A DNA stretch of 22,295 bases from Spirochaetaceae bacterium (GTDB lineage: Bacteria; Spirochaetota; Spirochaetia; Treponematales; Breznakiellaceae): positions 1 through 22,295 of the forward strand of contig JAISZQ010000011.1 in the NCBI GenBank assembly GCA_031269165.1. Reading direction: 5' to 3'. Shown piece by piece: positions 21,810 to 22,295 of this stretch. The position numbers and the translations under genes were made by a program. The stretch's first letter is position 1. The number at the start of each line of letters is the position of its first letter. Below the pieces are notes generated by a model that saw nothing but the letters and a program-made list of their open reading frames with translations, was not told the origin of the DNA and searched no databases.

Positions 21810-22295
21810 AGGTAACATTAAAGATACTGAAAAGCATTTTTATAGTTTTGGGGATTCTGCTGTTGCTGAGCGCGTTGGTTTTGAGATCGCGTGTCATGCA
21901 AGACGTAGATAGGAATCTCAATCTCCCTAACACCTACGCGATACAGAACGTTCAAACGGGCAAGGATATCCGGGTGAACAATGCCGACATCAAGGACGGC
22001 GTAAAAACGGTCCTCTTCAGCCACTACAACTGGGGATGCATGACCTGGCAGTTCATACAATTGGAAGAGGACACATATCTGCTCAAGAACATGTACACGC
22101 TGAAATCCTTTGAGCCGGTTTCGTCTCCCGGGCCGGGGGTCGAACTCTGGCAGCAACCGCTGGGAGGAACCAGGCGGCAGTATTGGGAATTTATAAAGCA
22201 GCCCGATGAAACCTATTTGATACGGCTAAAAGACACGGAATTGTATGTTACCGTCTCTGCGACGGAAGATGATTCCCCGATTATCCTTATGCCGA
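21797..22295 (+). CDS. Membrane-anchored protein with ricin-B-lectin-like region (partial, runs off the window)
   Basis: An open frame with no stop before the window end, at least 166 codons. ATG 21797 has AGGAGG 7 bases upstream and overlaps the previous frame by 13 bases. Residues about 8-32 form one membrane segment (I-F-I-V-L-G-I-L-L-L-L-S-A-L) after a basic N-terminus, so the rest is probably outside the inner membrane. The outer part has W-Q, Y-L-L-K-N, L-W-Q-Q and W-E-F-I patterns repeated about every 40 residues, like a beta-trefoil ricin-B/RICIN-type domain, which usually binds carbohydrate. It shares the MarR operon. Function unknown; the lectin-like reading is an inference from pattern. 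Confidence 0.7.
   Translation, partial: MRILKVTLKILKSIFIVLGILLLLSALVLRSRVMQDVDRNLNLPNTYAIQNVQTGKDIRVNNADIKDGVKTVLFSHYNWGCMTWQFIQLEEDTYLLKNMYTLKSFEPVSSPGPGVELWQQPLGGTRRQYWEFIKQPDETYLIRLKDTELYVTVSATEDDSPIILMP

Noticed and set aside
1..22295. tRNA or rRNA genes
   Set aside because: I looked for T-loop and acceptor patterns in the gaps and found none that fold as a cloverleaf; the TTCGCAATGACG strings belong to R1 repeats.

Overview
The window looks like chromosome of a spirochaete, most likely a Treponema/Termitinemataceae-type (gut-associated) bacterium. The pointers are two lipoproteins with spirochaete-style lipoboxes, an EF-G whose G-domain reads like the mitochondrial-EFG1/spirochaete (spdEFG1) lineage, a threonyl-tRNA synthetase without the usual N-terminal TGS domain, and CsgG/LpoB-like and DUF362-like genes of a sort common in treponemes. 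The taxonomic assignment is inference; no rRNA or tRNA gene is visible.

Layout. 43-990: secreted lipoprotein (+) with a good terminator. 1796-4237: GH2 glycosidase (+). 4795-7706 (minus): ygeY then ygeW, two genes of the anaerobic purine/urate-associated yge cluster. 8253-8730 (minus): small toxin/antitoxin-like pair. 9271-11361 (minus): fusA. 11683-12459: CsgG/LpoB-like lipoprotein (+). 13370-15578: PTS EIIBC and a ChbG/YdjC deacetylase (+), almost touching. 16434-18206 (minus): thrS. 18740-20227: NCS2 nucleobase permease (+). 21092-22295: MarR regulator, a truncated DUF362-like fragment and a membrane-anchored ricin-B-like protein running off the end (+).

How genes work together. ygeY and the NCS2 permease lie about 11 kb apart and on opposite strands, yet share an almost identical promoter/operator (41 of 45 bases, including TTGACT-17-TATACT and a palindrome over the -10 box). 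This suggests one regulon for purine import and breakdown. The PTS EIIBC and deacetylase probably import and deacetylate an N-acetylated sugar phosphate.

Most gaps between genes are filled with repeats, which I group as three families. R1 is a dispersed palindrome built on GTCATTGCGAGCG...GAAGCAATCCAG and its complement; it occurs singly and in arrays of 3 and 7. R2 is a MITE-like element of about 240-330 bp with ends GAGCCTGTTCCAAAA, containing several hairpins and in two copies a conserved multi-stem core. R3 is an element of about 130-200 bp with perfect 16-18 bp ends CTGTCAACAACTTAAG around a long hairpin starting GTCCGC; it is repeatedly found inside R2. No transposase is present, so any movement would need help in trans. 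The two convergent gene junctions are occupied by R1 arrays instead of ordinary terminators. The nested R2/R3 mosaic, the covarying R3 hairpin and the shared purine operator are the most interesting signals here.
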